From positions 1 to 64,000 of the forward strand of contig CAISFO010000097.1 of NCBI GenBank assembly GCA_903884655.1: 64,000 bases of DNA, in the 5' to 3' direction. The position numbers and the translations under genes are program-made. Numbering within the stretch: position 1 is the stretch's first letter; each line of letters starts with the position of its first letter. Shown here one piece after another: positions 46,149 through 55,220 of this stretch. The notes beneath the pieces are model-generated. The model did no database searches. It had not been told where the DNA came from and saw nothing but the letters and a program-made list of their open reading frames with translations. Source of the DNA: an uncultured Holophagaceae bacterium (lineage in GTDB: Bacteria; Acidobacteriota; Holophagae; Holophagales; Holophagaceae).

Positions 46149-48719
46149 TCACTCCCCCCGCAACACATCCATGGGCTTGGCACGGAGGACCCGCAGGCTG
46201 CCCGCGAGGCCGACCCCCATGGTGAGCAGGGCGGAGGCCACCAGCAGCAGCAGGCCCATGGCCATGCTCGGGTGGGAGGGCAGGTCCAGCACCCGGCTGG
46301 TGTAGACCCGGGCCAGGAACCAGGCCAGGACTGTGGCCAAGCCCGCCGAGCTGCCGCCCAGCAGCAGGAACTCCCAGATCAGGCTGCGCAACAGTGTGCC
46401 GTGCGAAGCCCCGATGGTGCGCAGCATGGCCAGATCCCTCTGGCGACCCAGGCGCCCGGCGATGAGACTGGCGATGAGCACCAGCAGGGCCGAGGCCAGC
46501 ATCAGAGCGGCGAGGGCCCGGGTGATGAGGGCGATGATGTCGAGCACCCGACCCACCTTCGCCATGACGTCGGTCACATCGATGATGGTGATGTTGGGGA
46601 AGTCCCGGGCCATGGCCGCCTGCACGCGTCCCTTGGCTGCGGGATCGGCTTCCGCCGCCAGCAGGTGCACGGCCGGCGCGCCCTTGAGCAGAGATGGATG
46701 CAGCACGATGAAGAAGTTGGGCTGGAAGCTCTGCCACATGACCTTCCGCAGGCTGGTCACGCGTCCCTTCACTTCGGTACCGGTGATGTCGAAGGTCAGC
46801 TCGTCACCGAGCTTCGCGCCGATGGAATCCGCGAAACCCTGCTCCAGGGAGATCTCATCCAGGGACGCGAGGCCTGGAGCCCAGAAGCGCCCGGCGACGA
46901 CGGCTTCCGAAGGCCCCGGACGATCCCGCCAGGTAAGGTTCTGCTCACGGTTGCGGAAGCCCTCGCCCCGTTGTTCGCCGGGATCCTCGCCCTCGCGCTG
47001 GGGCTGCCGTTCCTGTACGGGCCTGGCGCCGATGGCGGCGAGCCGGGCCCGGACGATGGGAGCCTCCATGGGGTCCCGGCCGGTTTCCGCCCGAAGCCGG
47101 GCGGCCACCTGCTCGCGCTGCGTGGTCTGCACATCCAGGAAGAAGAGGTTGGGCCGGTTGCCCGCCCCCCGCTGGGCGACTATGGGCGCGACGATATCAT
47201 CCTTGATGAACTGCGAGGCGCTGGTCAGGAAGACCGCCAGCCCCATCACGGCCATCATCAGCGCCGTCAGCCCGCGCCGGGCGCTGAGTTGGCCGAAGGC
47301 GAGGCGCAGGGACAGGGGCATCCGGTTCGCCCCTCGGCGGTACGCCCAGAGCAGCAGCCGGGCCGCACCATAGAGCAGGAGGAACAACAGCCCCATGCCA
47401 CTCGCCGTGGCGAGGCCCACGGTCAGGCTGGGGGCATTGCGGACGATGAGCAGGACCGCGAGCAAGAAGGCGAGGCCCGCGCAGCCCCGGCTGAGCCAGA
47501 CCCGGCCCCCCTGCAGATCCGAGCCCTCCCGCAGCAGGGTCAGCGGCTTCACATCCCCCAGGCGCACCAGGGGCGGCAGGGTGAGCAGGGCGATCATGGC
47601 CACCGCCAGCAGGGTCTCCAGCATAGGCGGCAGGGCCGTGGTGCCTTTGCCGATGGCTGCGGGAAACAGGTCGCCGAGCCAGCGGGGAATGAGCGCCGCC
47701 AGTCCCAGGCCCGCGGTCATGCCGAGCAGCAGGGCCAGTCCCAGCAGCAGCATCGTCAGCAGGCCATAGATCCTGGCAGGCTCCATGGGAGCCGCCCCCA
47801 GGCACCGTAGGATGGCCGCGTCCCGGGAGCGCGCCTCCAGGAAGGCTGTGAGGATGGCCCAGGCGCCCAGCATGGCCAGCAGCAGGGTGGCGAGGCCCAA
47901 CTGCTGGACGAACCGGTTGAGGTTGCGGATGGGCCGGGCCAGGGCGCTGGCCGCCTCCTCATGGCCCTGCAGCCGCAGCCGCCGGGTCGAGGGTCCGATG
48001 AGCTCCGCGAGTCCGGCGCGAACCTTCACGGCATCGGCCCCTGGCGCCAGAGCCAGGAGGAGGCGGCCGGTGAACCGCGCCCGTTCTGTGAGCAGCCCCA
48101 GGCGCTCGGCGTCCACACGATCCACCAGCACCCGGGGGCCCATGGTGAAGGCGCTGGCCTGGCGGCTTTCGTCCAGGGCGATGACCCCGCCCACGGGCAG
48201 GGAACCTTCCCCAAGTCCCAAGGTGCTGTGGGCAGCGGGCGCTCCAACTGCTGACGGCTGGAGGGCCCAGGGATCCGCCAGGCTTCGTTCCACGAAGACG
48301 GCTCCGGAGCCGCCCACCCGCCGGGCAGCCGCCTGCCCCTGAGTCTGAAGTTCCAGGCGTCCCACCAGGGGGTAGGCCGCGTCCACGGCGCGCACTTCCA
48401 CCAGGCGGCTCCGGGTGGCCGCGCCTTCGCCGGTGTGCGCCATGCTCACCACATCGTAGACGAGGCTATGCCCCTGGATGCCCGGCAGGGTGGCGGCGCG
48501 CTGGAGCAGGTCCTCGGGGAAACGGCCCCTGGCCGAGATGGCGAAATCCGCCCCCAGCAGGGCTCGGGATTCGCTGCGGATGCCGCTGAGCACCCGGGCG
48601 CTGAACCCGTAGGTGGCGAAGAAGGCCGCGAAGCCCACGGCAAGGCAGAGGGCGATGACCAGCAGGCGGCCTTTCTGGCGGACGCCCTCCCGCAGGGCCA
48701 TGCGCAGGGCGAAGCTCAT
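46149..48719 (-). CDS. FtsX-family ABC transporter permease
   Basis: The 856-residue permease begins MSFALRMALREGVRQKGRLL, with the first helix LLVIALCLAVGFAAFFATYG. It has two FtsX domains, each preceded by a large periplasmic MacB_PCD-like region, and ends with MGLLLLVASALLTMGVGLAG and LRAKPMDVLRGE. This layout fits the YbbP/LolC-E/MacB-like group that moves lipoproteins or other hydrophobic cargo from the inner membrane. Its ATG overlaps the stop of the ATPase gene by four bases (ATGA at 48716-48719). A long N-terminal extension open to 48953 is only overlap with that gene. Confidence 0.88.
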   Translation of the reverse strand: MSFALRMALREGVRQKGRLLVIALCLAVGFAAFFATYGFSARVLSGIRSESRALLGADFAISARGRFPEDLLQRAATLPGIQGHSLVYDVVSMAHTGEGAATRSRLVEVRAVDAAYPLVGRLELQTQGQAAARRVGGSGAVFVERSLADPWALQPSAVGAPAAHSTLGLGEGSLPVGGVIALDESRQASAFTMGPRVLVDRVDAERLGLLTERARFTGRLLLALAPGADAVKVRAGLAELIGPSTRRLRLQGHEEAASALARPIRNLNRFVQQLGLATLLLAMLGAWAILTAFLEARSRDAAILRCLGAAPMEPARIYGLLTMLLLGLALLLGMTAGLGLAALIPRWLGDLFPAAIGKGTTALPPMLETLLAVAMIALLTLPPLVRLGDVKPLTLLREGSDLQGGRVWLSRGCAGLAFLLAVLLIVRNAPSLTVGLATASGMGLLFLLLYGAARLLLWAYRRGANRMPLSLRLAFGQLSARRGLTALMMAVMGLAVFLTSASQFIKDDIVAPIVAQRGAGNRPNLFFLDVQTTQREQVAARLRAETGRDPMEAPIVRARLAAIGARPVQERQPQREGEDPGEQRGEGFRNREQNLTWRDRPGPSEAVVAGRFWAPGLASLDEISLEQGFADSIGAKLGDELTFDITGTEVKGRVTSLRKVMWQSFQPNFFIVLHPSLLKGAPAVHLLAAEADPAAKGRVQAAMARDFPNITIIDVTDVMAKVGRVLDIIALITRALAALMLASALLVLIASLIAGRLGRQRDLAMLRTIGASHGTLLRSLIWEFLLLGGSSAGLATVLAWFLARVYTSRVLDLPSHPSMAMGLLLLVASALLTMGVGLAGSLRVLRAKPMDVLRGE

Positions 48720-49387
48720 GCCACGCCCGTGGCGATGCGGCCGCGCTCCAGGGCGAAGTGGAGCCCCAGGCGCCCCGCCAGCCCGACGTCGTGGGTGACC
48801 AGGACAAGGGTGGCGCCGAGGTCCCCCTGCAGTTCCAGCAGCAGGTCGAAGACCCGGTCCGCATTCACGGGATCGAGGGAGCCCGTGGGCTCGTCGCAGA
48901 GCAGGATGGGAGGCCGCGCCACGATGGCCCGGGCCAGGGCCACCCGCTGGCATTCGCCACCGCTGAGCATGGCGGGCAAATGCTCGGCGCGGTCCACCAG
49001 GTCCACCCGCGCCAGGGCGTCGAGGGCCTTCGCCTCCGCATCAGGAAGACCGGCGATCTCGGCCGCGATGACCACGTTCTGCAAAGCAGAGAAATGGGGG
49101 AGCAGATGATAGGCCTGGAAGACAAAGCCGAGGTTCTTGGCCCGGAAACGCGAGAGGGCCGCCTCGCTGAGGCCCGTGAGGGACTGTCCCGCCACGATGA
49201 CCTCGCCCGAGGTGGGCTGGTCCAGGCCCGCCATGAGGCCCAGCAGGGTGCTCTTGCCACTGCCGCTGGGGCCCTGGATGGCGGCCGAGGCGCCCGCAGG
49301 GATCGCCAGGCTGACGTCCTGCAGCACCCGCAGCAGCTCGCCCGAGGGGGACAGGAAGGTCTTGGAGACGGAGCGGATGGAGATCAT
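48716..49387 (-). CDS. ABC transporter ATPase, LolD/YbbA type
   Basis: The 223-residue ATPase has Walker A GPSGSGKSTLLGLMAGLDQP, Q-loop FVFQAYHLLPHF, signature LSGGECQRVALARAIVA, Walker B ILLCDEPTGSLDPVNADRVF and the switch His in LVLVTHDVGLA. The TGSLD sequence and short length are typical of LolD/MacB-type ATPases. It pairs with the FtsX permease encoded 3 nt-coupled downstream. The gene is divergent from the GDSL esterase gene, with 71 bp between the starts; YbbA-YbbP exporters lie next to a TesA-type esterase in many bacteria, so this arrangement is conserved. Confidence 0.92.
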   Translation of the reverse strand: MISIRSVSKTFLSPSGELLRVLQDVSLAIPAGASAAIQGPSGSGKSTLLGLMAGLDQPTSGEVIVAGQSLTGLSEAALSRFRAKNLGFVFQAYHLLPHFSALQNVVIAAEIAGLPDAEAKALDALARVDLVDRAEHLPAMLSGGECQRVALARAIVARPPILLCDEPTGSLDPVNADRVFDLLLELQGDLGATLVLVTHDVGLAGRLGLHFALERGRIATGVA

Positions 49388-49458
49388 GGGTGCCCTCCGC
49401 TTCAGACTATCCGGCTCAGATCATCCCGACACAGACGGGTCCGTGGCATCCTCGAACC

Positions 49459-50139
49459 ATGGGGAAGCCGTGGATGACCGCGCTCGCTCTGACCGCCCTG
49501 GCCGGTGGTTGTGATCGGAAGGTCCAGGCGCCGGATCCTGCGGCGATTCCCGCCTTGGCCCCCGAACCTGCAGCCAGAGCGGCGCAGGGCACCCTGGTCT
49601 TCCTCGGGGACAGCCTCACAGCAGGCCTGGGCCTGGGCAAGGAACAGGCCTTCCCTGCCCTCATCGAGGCCAGGCTGAAGCGCGAGGGGCGGCCCTGGAA
49701 AGTGGTGAATGCCGGGGTCAGCGGCGATACCACGGCGGGCGGCGCGGCTCGGCTGGACTGGATCTACAAGCAGAAGGTCGACGTGCTGTTCCTCTGCCTG
49801 GGTGCCAACGACGGGCTGCGGGGCATCCCCGTGGTGGAGACCGAGCGGAACCTGCGGACCATTCTTGACCGCGCCAGGAAGGAAGGCAGCCGGGTCGTGC
49901 TGGCGGGCATCCAGCTGCCGGAGAACTATGGCCCCGAGTACCGGTCGGCCTTCGCAGGGGTCTTCCCGCGACTGGCCAAGGAGTATCACGTTCCCCTGCT
50001 GCCCTTCCTGCTGGAAGGTGTGGTGATGAAGCCGCAGCTGAACCAGGCCGATGGCATCCATCCGAATGCCGAGGGCGCCCGCATCGTCGCGGACCATGTG
50101 TGGACTGCCCTGGCTCCCCTCCTCCCCGGAAACCCCTGA
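49459..50139 (+). CDS. GDSL/SGNH esterase, TesA-like lipoprotein
   Basis: The 226-residue protein has a short lipoprotein-like leader MGKPWMTALALTALAGGCD. The SGNH hydrolase blocks are FLGDSLTAGLGLGKEQAFPA (catalytic Ser), VVNAGVSGDTTAGGAARLDW (Gly), LCLGANDGLRGIPV (Asn) and ADGIHPNAEGARIVADHVW (catalytic Asp and His). It belongs with TesA/arylesterases that cleave esters or thioesters in the envelope. The start 49459 is chosen because the leader then ends in Cys about residue 19; a frame to 49390 is open. Next gene: a TGATG overlap is possible, but a later start for that gene is preferred. Confidence 0.88.
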   Translation: MGKPWMTALALTALAGGCDRKVQAPDPAAIPALAPEPAARAAQGTLVFLGDSLTAGLGLGKEQAFPALIEARLKREGRPWKVVNAGVSGDTTAGGAARLDWIYKQKVDVLFLCLGANDGLRGIPVVETERNLRTILDRARKEGSRVVLAGIQLPENYGPEYRSAFAGVFPRLAKEYHVPLLPFLLEGVVMKPQLNQADGIHPNAEGARIVADHVWTALAPLLPGNP

Positions 50140-50192
50140 TGGCCCGCCTCGCCCGCATGGGCTCGATTCCACTCCCATCCTCCAGAGGCCGA

Positions 50193-52007
50193 ATGACCGG
50201 ATCCAAAGAGAAATCCAAAGTGAACACGGCCCGCGCTTGGCGGGAGGCCCGCTCCCTGCTCCGGCAGCACCGGAGCTCCCTGGCCCTGGGGCTCGGCTTG
50301 ATGCTCATCAGCCGCCTGGCCGGACTGGTGCTGCCAGCCAGCACCAAGTACCTCATCGACGAGGTCATCGGCAAGCACAACGGCCACCTGCTGTTGCCCC
50401 TGGCCTTCGGGGCGGGGGCCGCCACGCTGCTGCAGGCCATCACCAGCTACGCCAACTCCCAGGTGGTGAGCGTGGCGGCCCAGCGGGCCATCATGGCCAT
50501 GCGCCAGCGGGTGCAGGACCACATCCTCCGGCTGCCCATCCACTACTTCGACGGCACCAAGAGCGGCGTGGTGATCTCGCGGGTCATGAACGACGCCGAG
50601 GGTGTGCGCAACCTCGTAGGCACAGGCATCATCCAGCTGGTGGGCGGCGTCCTCACGGCGGTCATCTCCCTGGCCGTGCTCTTCTGGCTCAACTGGAAGC
50701 TGACCCTGGCCACGGTCCTCTTCCTCGCGGTCTTCGGCGGGGCCATGGCCCTGGCTTTCCGGAAGCTCCGGCCCCTCTTCCGCAAGCGCAGTGAGATCAC
50801 CGCCGATATCACTGGGCGGCTGACGGAATCCGTGGGCGGCATCCGGATCCTCAAGGTCTACGTGGCCGAGGACCGGGAGCGCCGCATCTTCGCGGAAGGC
50901 ACCGAGCGGCTCTTCAAGAACATCGCCGGGACCATCTCGGGCACCAGCGCCATCACCGCCTTCGGCACGGCCATCGTCGGGGCCCTGGGCGTGCTGATCA
51001 TGATCATCGGCGGCCGGGCCATCCTGGCCGGGGCCATGACCCTGGGCGACCTGATCATGTACACCTTCTTCGTGGGCCTGATGGCCGCCCCGGTGGTGCA
51101 GATCGCCAACATCGGGACCCAGGTGAGCGAGGCCTTCGCGGGCCTCGACCGCATCCGCGAGATCCTGGACATGCCCACGGAGGACCAGGAGGACGCCAGC
51201 CGGACCCCCCTGCCCACCGTGGAGGGCGCCGTGGCCTTCCGGAATGTCCACTTCGGGTACGAGGCCGAGACGCCCGTGCTCAAGGGCATCTCCTTCGAGG
51301 TGCCGGCGGGCAGCACCGTGGCATTGGTGGGCTCCAGCGGCTCCGGCAAGAGCACCATATTGTCCCTGGTCATGGCCTTCAACCACCCCCAGCAGGGCCA
51401 GGTGCTGGTGGACGGGAAGGACGTCCACACCCTCAAGCTGCGGGAGTACCGCGCCAAGCTGGGCGTGGTCATGCAGGACAACTTCCTCTTCGATGGCACC
51501 GTGGCAGAGAACATCGGTTTCGCCAAGCCCGGCGCCACCCGCGAGGAGATCGAGACCGTGGGCCGCATCGCCCATGTGCACGAGTTCGTGGACCGCTTCG
51601 AGCAGGGCTGGGACACCGTGGTGGGCGAGCGCGGCGTGAAGCTCTCCGGCGGCCAGCGCCAGCGGGTGGCCATCGCCCGGGCCATCCTGGCGGACCCCCG
51701 CATCCTGCTGCTGGACGAAGCCACCTCGAGCCTCGACAGCGAAAGCGAGGCCCTCATCCGGGACGGCCTGCGCCGACTGCGGGCGGGCCGGACCACCTTC
51801 GTCATCGCCCATCGCCTTAGCACCATCGAGAGCGCCGACCAGATCCTCGTGGTGGAGCACGGGGAGATCGTGGAGCGGGGTGACCACCGGCAGTTGCTGG
51901 CCTTGAATGGCCGCTACAAGCAGCTGCACGATCGCCAGCACGGGATGGAGCTGGACCAGTTCATCAACCCGGGCGAGGACTTCACGGTGCCGCAGGCGGG
52001 CGGCTAG
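50193..52007 (+). CDS. ABC exporter, MsbA-like half-transporter
   Basis: The 604-residue protein has six membrane helices (ABC_membrane domain) followed by an ATPase domain with Walker A VGSSGSGKSTILSLVMAFNH, signature LSGGQRQRVAIARAILADPR, Walker B ILLLDEATSSLDSESEALIR and H-loop FVIAHRLSTIESAD. It is a half-transporter that must dimerise, typical of lipid or drug exporters. The start is placed at ATG 50193 (AGAGG upstream, MTGSKEKSKVNTARAW). ATG 50139 overlapping the esterase stop is an in-frame alternative. Its TAG shares CTAG with the convergent phosphofructokinase gene. Confidence 0.88.
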   Translation: MTGSKEKSKVNTARAWREARSLLRQHRSSLALGLGLMLISRLAGLVLPASTKYLIDEVIGKHNGHLLLPLAFGAGAATLLQAITSYANSQVVSVAAQRAIMAMRQRVQDHILRLPIHYFDGTKSGVVISRVMNDAEGVRNLVGTGIIQLVGGVLTAVISLAVLFWLNWKLTLATVLFLAVFGGAMALAFRKLRPLFRKRSEITADITGRLTESVGGIRILKVYVAEDRERRIFAEGTERLFKNIAGTISGTSAITAFGTAIVGALGVLIMIIGGRAILAGAMTLGDLIMYTFFVGLMAAPVVQIANIGTQVSEAFAGLDRIREILDMPTEDQEDASRTPLPTVEGAVAFRNVHFGYEAETPVLKGISFEVPAGSTVALVGSSGSGKSTILSLVMAFNHPQQGQVLVDGKDVHTLKLREYRAKLGVVMQDNFLFDGTVAENIGFAKPGATREEIETVGRIAHVHEFVDRFEQGWDTVVGERGVKLSGGQRQRVAIARAILADPRILLLDEATSSLDSESEALIRDGLRRLRAGRTTFVIAHRLSTIESADQILVVEHGEIVERGDHRQLLALNGRYKQLHDRQHGMELDQFINPGEDFTVPQAGG

Positions 52008-53113
52008 TCCCCGAAACAGATCCCCAGATCCCGGCCCGTCTGCAGGGTGTCGCAGTCCAGGGGCACGGCCTTCATGCGGCCGGCGACGTCTGCGAGGGGC
52101 ACATAGTTCACGTTGGGATAGGCCAGGGCCACCATGACGCCACTCTGGCCCTCATCCAGGGCCCGCACGGCAGCGGCCCCGAACCGGAGGGCGGCCAGGC
52201 GGTCGAAGCTGGTGGGGCTGCCGCCCCGCAGCAGGTGCCCCAGCACCACGGTCCGGGTGTCCTTGCCGGTGATCTCCTGCAGGGATCTGGCCACCCACTC
52301 GCCGATGCCGCCCAGGCGCTCCGCGTGGCCCACACCGGCCTCCTCCAGCACCGCGCGCTGGCCCTGGGCCGGCTTGGCGCCCTCGGCCACCGCCACCAGG
52401 GAATACATGCGCCCCACCTGGTCCCGGGCCCGGATCTTCGCGGCGACCTTGTCCAGGTCGAAGGGGATCTCCGGGATGAGGATGGCATGGGCACTGCCGG
52501 AGATGCCCGAGTGCAGGGTGATCCACCCCGCGTAGCGACCCATCATCTCCACCACGATCACCCGCTGGTGGCTTTCGGCGGTGCTGTGCAGGCGGTCCAG
52601 GCACTCCGTGGCGAAGCTCACGGCCGTGTCGAAACCGAAGGTGGTGAAGGTCTTGTCCAGGTCGTTGTCGATGGTCTTGGGCACGCCCACCACGCGCAGG
52701 CCCTTCTGGTGGAGGGCGTTGGCGATGGTGAGGGAGCCGTCCCCGCCGATGGACACCAGGGCGTCCAGTTCCTTGCGGGCGAAGCAGTCCAGGATCTCGT
52801 CCGTGCGGTCCACTTCCTTGATGGAACCATCGGCCATCTTCATGGGGAAGCAGAGGGGATTGCCCTTGTTGGTGGTGCCCAGGATCGTGCCCCCCAGGTG
52901 GCCGATGCCCCGCACCCGGTCCCGGGTCAGCTTGAACACGCCGCCCTCGGGGTAGCGCTCCGGGAAGAGGATGCCGTTGTAGCCCTCGCGGATGCCATAG
53001 CATTCCCAGTCGCGGTCGGAAGCGGCGATCACCACGGCCCGGATGACGGCATTGAGGCCGGGAGCGTCGCCGCCTCCGGTGCAGATGGCGATGCGGCGGA
53101 TGGTCTTGGACAT
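52004..53113 (-). CDS. pfkA: 6-phosphofructokinase
   Basis: The 369-residue enzyme phosphorylates fructose-6-phosphate in glycolysis. Visible motifs are ICTGGGDAPGLNAVIRAVV, SIGGDGSLTIANALHQKGLR, VPKTIDNDLDKTFTTFGFDT (catalytic Asp), VEMMGRYAGWITLHSG and LGHLLRGGSPTSFDRLAALR. The GGDG-S Gly is the residue expected for ATP use, while PKTIDND carries the Lys more usual in PPi enzymes and in a mixed ATP-using clade; ATP is therefore likelier but not certain. The gene is monocistronic and convergent with the ABC exporter. Confidence 0.92.
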   Translation of the reverse strand: MSKTIRRIAICTGGGDAPGLNAVIRAVVIAASDRDWECYGIREGYNGILFPERYPEGGVFKLTRDRVRGIGHLGGTILGTTNKGNPLCFPMKMADGSIKEVDRTDEILDCFARKELDALVSIGGDGSLTIANALHQKGLRVVGVPKTIDNDLDKTFTTFGFDTAVSFATECLDRLHSTAESHQRVIVVEMMGRYAGWITLHSGISGSAHAILIPEIPFDLDKVAAKIRARDQVGRMYSLVAVAEGAKPAQGQRAVLEEAGVGHAERLGGIGEWVARSLQEITGKDTRTVVLGHLLRGGSPTSFDRLAALRFGAAAVRALDEGQSGVMVALAYPNVNYVPLADVAGRMKAVPLDCDTLQTGRDLGICFGD

Positions 53114-53331
53114 GGGTTGCTTTCGGGTGACTTACAGGAAGGGTATCGGAACTGGGAAGGGGGATCTCAAAGAACGCCCGATCCGCGAGCGGATGACGGC
53201 GCGGCGGGCTGCATCCCTTCTCGTTCCCTGCCGTTCGGAGGGCATGGAGGCCTACCCCGTCGACAGTGGGGTAGGAAATCCGCGCATCGATGCCCCCGAA
53301 CTCATCGAACCAACTGGGGGGTGACCACCGG

Positions 53332-54477
53332 TCACACGCCCCCTCGAAGCAGCAGTCCCGCCAGCCCGCCACCCAGGACCAGCCAGGCGGGGTTGGGCTT
53401 GAACCGCAGCAGCAGCATCGTGCTGGCAAGGGCCAGCAGCCAGGTCCATCGGTCCACCAGGGCGGCCCCACTGAGCCCCCAGGACACGGAAGCCATGAGC
53501 GCCAAGGCCCCCACATTGATGCCGTCCAGGAAGGCCGCCATCCCGGGGGACTTCCGGAGGCGTGGCAGGTGGACGGCCAGCACCCCGACCATCAGGAAGG
53601 ACGGCAGGAAGATTCCCAGGGTGGCCACCAGCGCCCCCGGAACCCCGTGCAGCACATACCCGATGAACGTGGCGGTGGTGAAGACGGGCCCCGGTGTCAA
53701 TTGGCCCACGGCGATGGCATCAAGAAGCTGGGACTGGCTATGCCTGTGCCAGCGGTCCACCAGATCCGCCTTCAGGAAGGCCAGGAGCACGTAGCCACCC
53801 CCGAAGACCACGGTCCCCGCCTTCAGGAAGACGGCGAACAAGCCCAGCAGGCCCGCAGCCGGGAGGCTCGCCGCCCCCAGGGACAGCGGCAGCCAGCCTG
53901 CGCTGACTTTGGGTTCATCGGGGGGTGAAGCCTCCTTCAGGTGGAACCTCAGGAAGCAGAGCCCGCCGCTTCCGAGCAGCACGACCACTGGATGGAGACC
54001 CAGCAAGGCGCAGCCTAGAGCCAGGGCTCCCAGCCCCACCAGGAGGGGCGTCCGGAAGGCCGTCCTGCCCAGGTTCCACAGCGCCTGGAGCACGATGGCC
54101 AGCACCACGGGCTTGATGCCATAGAGCAGGCCCAGGGCCCGGGGCAGGTGGCCGAAACGCACATAGACCCAGGCGATGCCGAGCGTAAGCAGGGCCGCGG
54201 GAAGGATGAAGCAGGCCCCGCCAAGCACGAGGCCTCGCCAACCCGCCCGCCGGTAGCCGATGCTCATGGCCATCTGGGTGGAGCTGGGACCGGGGATGAG
54301 GTTCACAGCGCCCAGCAGATCGAGGAAGGCCTCGTGGCTCAGCCAACCCCGCCGCCGCACCGCTTCCTCTTCCATCATGGCCAGGTGCGCGGCGGGGCCG
54401 CCGAAAGCCGTCCATCCGAGCCGAAGGAAGTAGGCCGCGACTTCCCTCAGGGACCTGGGTGAAGGCGACTGTTCCAT
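53332..54477 (-). CDS. chrA: Chromate transporter, ChrA family
   Basis: The 381-residue protein has two homologous halves, as in long-chain ChrA proteins. The first half has FLRLGWTAFGGPAAHLAMME, then LLGAVNLIPGPSSTQMAMSI. The second has GTVVFGGGYVLLAFLKADLV and LLDAIAVGQLTPGPVFTTAT. ChrA proteins export chromate or related oxyanions. The ATG 54477 has GGAG six bases upstream; a frame to 54825 only overlaps the barrel gene. It is the last of a three-gene operon behind a YncE-like propeller and an outer-membrane barrel, with 14 bp between them, which is an unusual partnership for chromate efflux. Confidence 0.9.
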   Translation of the reverse strand: MEQSPSPRSLREVAAYFLRLGWTAFGGPAAHLAMMEEEAVRRRGWLSHEAFLDLLGAVNLIPGPSSTQMAMSIGYRRAGWRGLVLGGACFILPAALLTLGIAWVYVRFGHLPRALGLLYGIKPVVLAIVLQALWNLGRTAFRTPLLVGLGALALGCALLGLHPVVVLLGSGGLCFLRFHLKEASPPDEPKVSAGWLPLSLGAASLPAAGLLGLFAVFLKAGTVVFGGGYVLLAFLKADLVDRWHRHSQSQLLDAIAVGQLTPGPVFTTATFIGYVLHGVPGALVATLGIFLPSFLMVGVLAVHLPRLRKSPGMAAFLDGINVGALALMASVSWGLSGAALVDRWTWLLALASTMLLLRFKPNPAWLVLGGGLAGLLLRGGV

Positions 54478-54491
54478 CCGTGCTCCCCTGT

Positions 54492-55220
54492 TCAGGTCTT
54501 CCCCCGGATTCCCAGGTAGAACTGGCTGCCGTGGCCGCCCTGGAAGGCACGGCCAGCACTGCCCACCAGCTGAAGATGCGGGATGAGGGCCAGCTCGAAG
54601 CCCAGGTTCCAGACCGTGGTGGCAGGCTGTCCCAGCGCCGGGGAGGCCTGGTGGAACACTTCCGCGCCCAGGGAATTGCCCTCGCCCAGCTCGCGCTGGA
54701 GCTGCCAACCCCAATTGGTGTAGTTGCGGTTGCCCTCGCCGGGATTGCGCCACCAGCCCCCGCCCCCGAAGGTGGTCCAGGCGCCGAAGCTCTTCTGGAG
54801 CCACAAGGGGAGGAACACCCGCCAATGGCCGGAGCCAAGCCCATCCACCGCACTGCCGGAGGGAGCCTGGACCTGCGGGTAGGTGGCGATCTGGGGCAGA
54901 TTGTCGGATTCGTGAACGAACCGGTACTTCACCCCGAACTGGGCATCCCCCAGACCGCGATGGCGGAGCCCATCGACCCCATTTCCATAGGCCAGGGGAA
55001 CCCAGACCTGGAGATGGACATCCGGGAAGGCGCCGTAGTTGGCTTCCATGGCGGGCGCGAGGCCCGAGCGCACCCCCTGAGACGTCTGCCCCATGGCGAA
55101 GAGGTAGGCCTCCCAGTGGTGGAGCTCCACGGGATCTGGATCATCCGTGAGGTAGGGCGGCCCGGCCAGCAGGGCGGCGCAGGAAAGACCGAGCACGAGG
55201 GCTGTGAGCCGTGGGATCAA
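54492..55220 (-). CDS. Outer-membrane beta-barrel-like protein
   Basis: The 242-residue protein has a signal peptide (PRLTALVLGLSCAALLAGPP) followed by PYLTDDPDPVELHHWEAYLF, a conserved opening of small putative outer-membrane barrels. Alternating strands then run to the end (GDAQFGVKYRF, WRVFLPLWLQKSFG, TVWNLGFELALIPHLQLVGS) and the protein closes with FYLGIRGKT. It may be a porin-like or structural envelope component. It overlaps the YncE gene by four bases and precedes chrA by 14 bp. Confidence 0.65.
   Translation of the reverse strand: MIPRLTALVLGLSCAALLAGPPYLTDDPDPVELHHWEAYLFAMGQTSQGVRSGLAPAMEANYGAFPDVHLQVWVPLAYGNGVDGLRHRGLGDAQFGVKYRFVHESDNLPQIATYPQVQAPSGSAVDGLGSGHWRVFLPLWLQKSFGAWTTFGGGGWWRNPGEGNRNYTNWGWQLQRELGEGNSLGAEVFHQASPALGQPATTVWNLGFELALIPHLQLVGSAGRAFQGGHGSQFYLGIRGKT

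Noticed and set aside
46074..47810. 578-codon plus-strand frame opposite the FtsX permease
   Set aside because: Antisense shadow with Gln/Gly/His-rich composition; the minus-strand permease is well supported.
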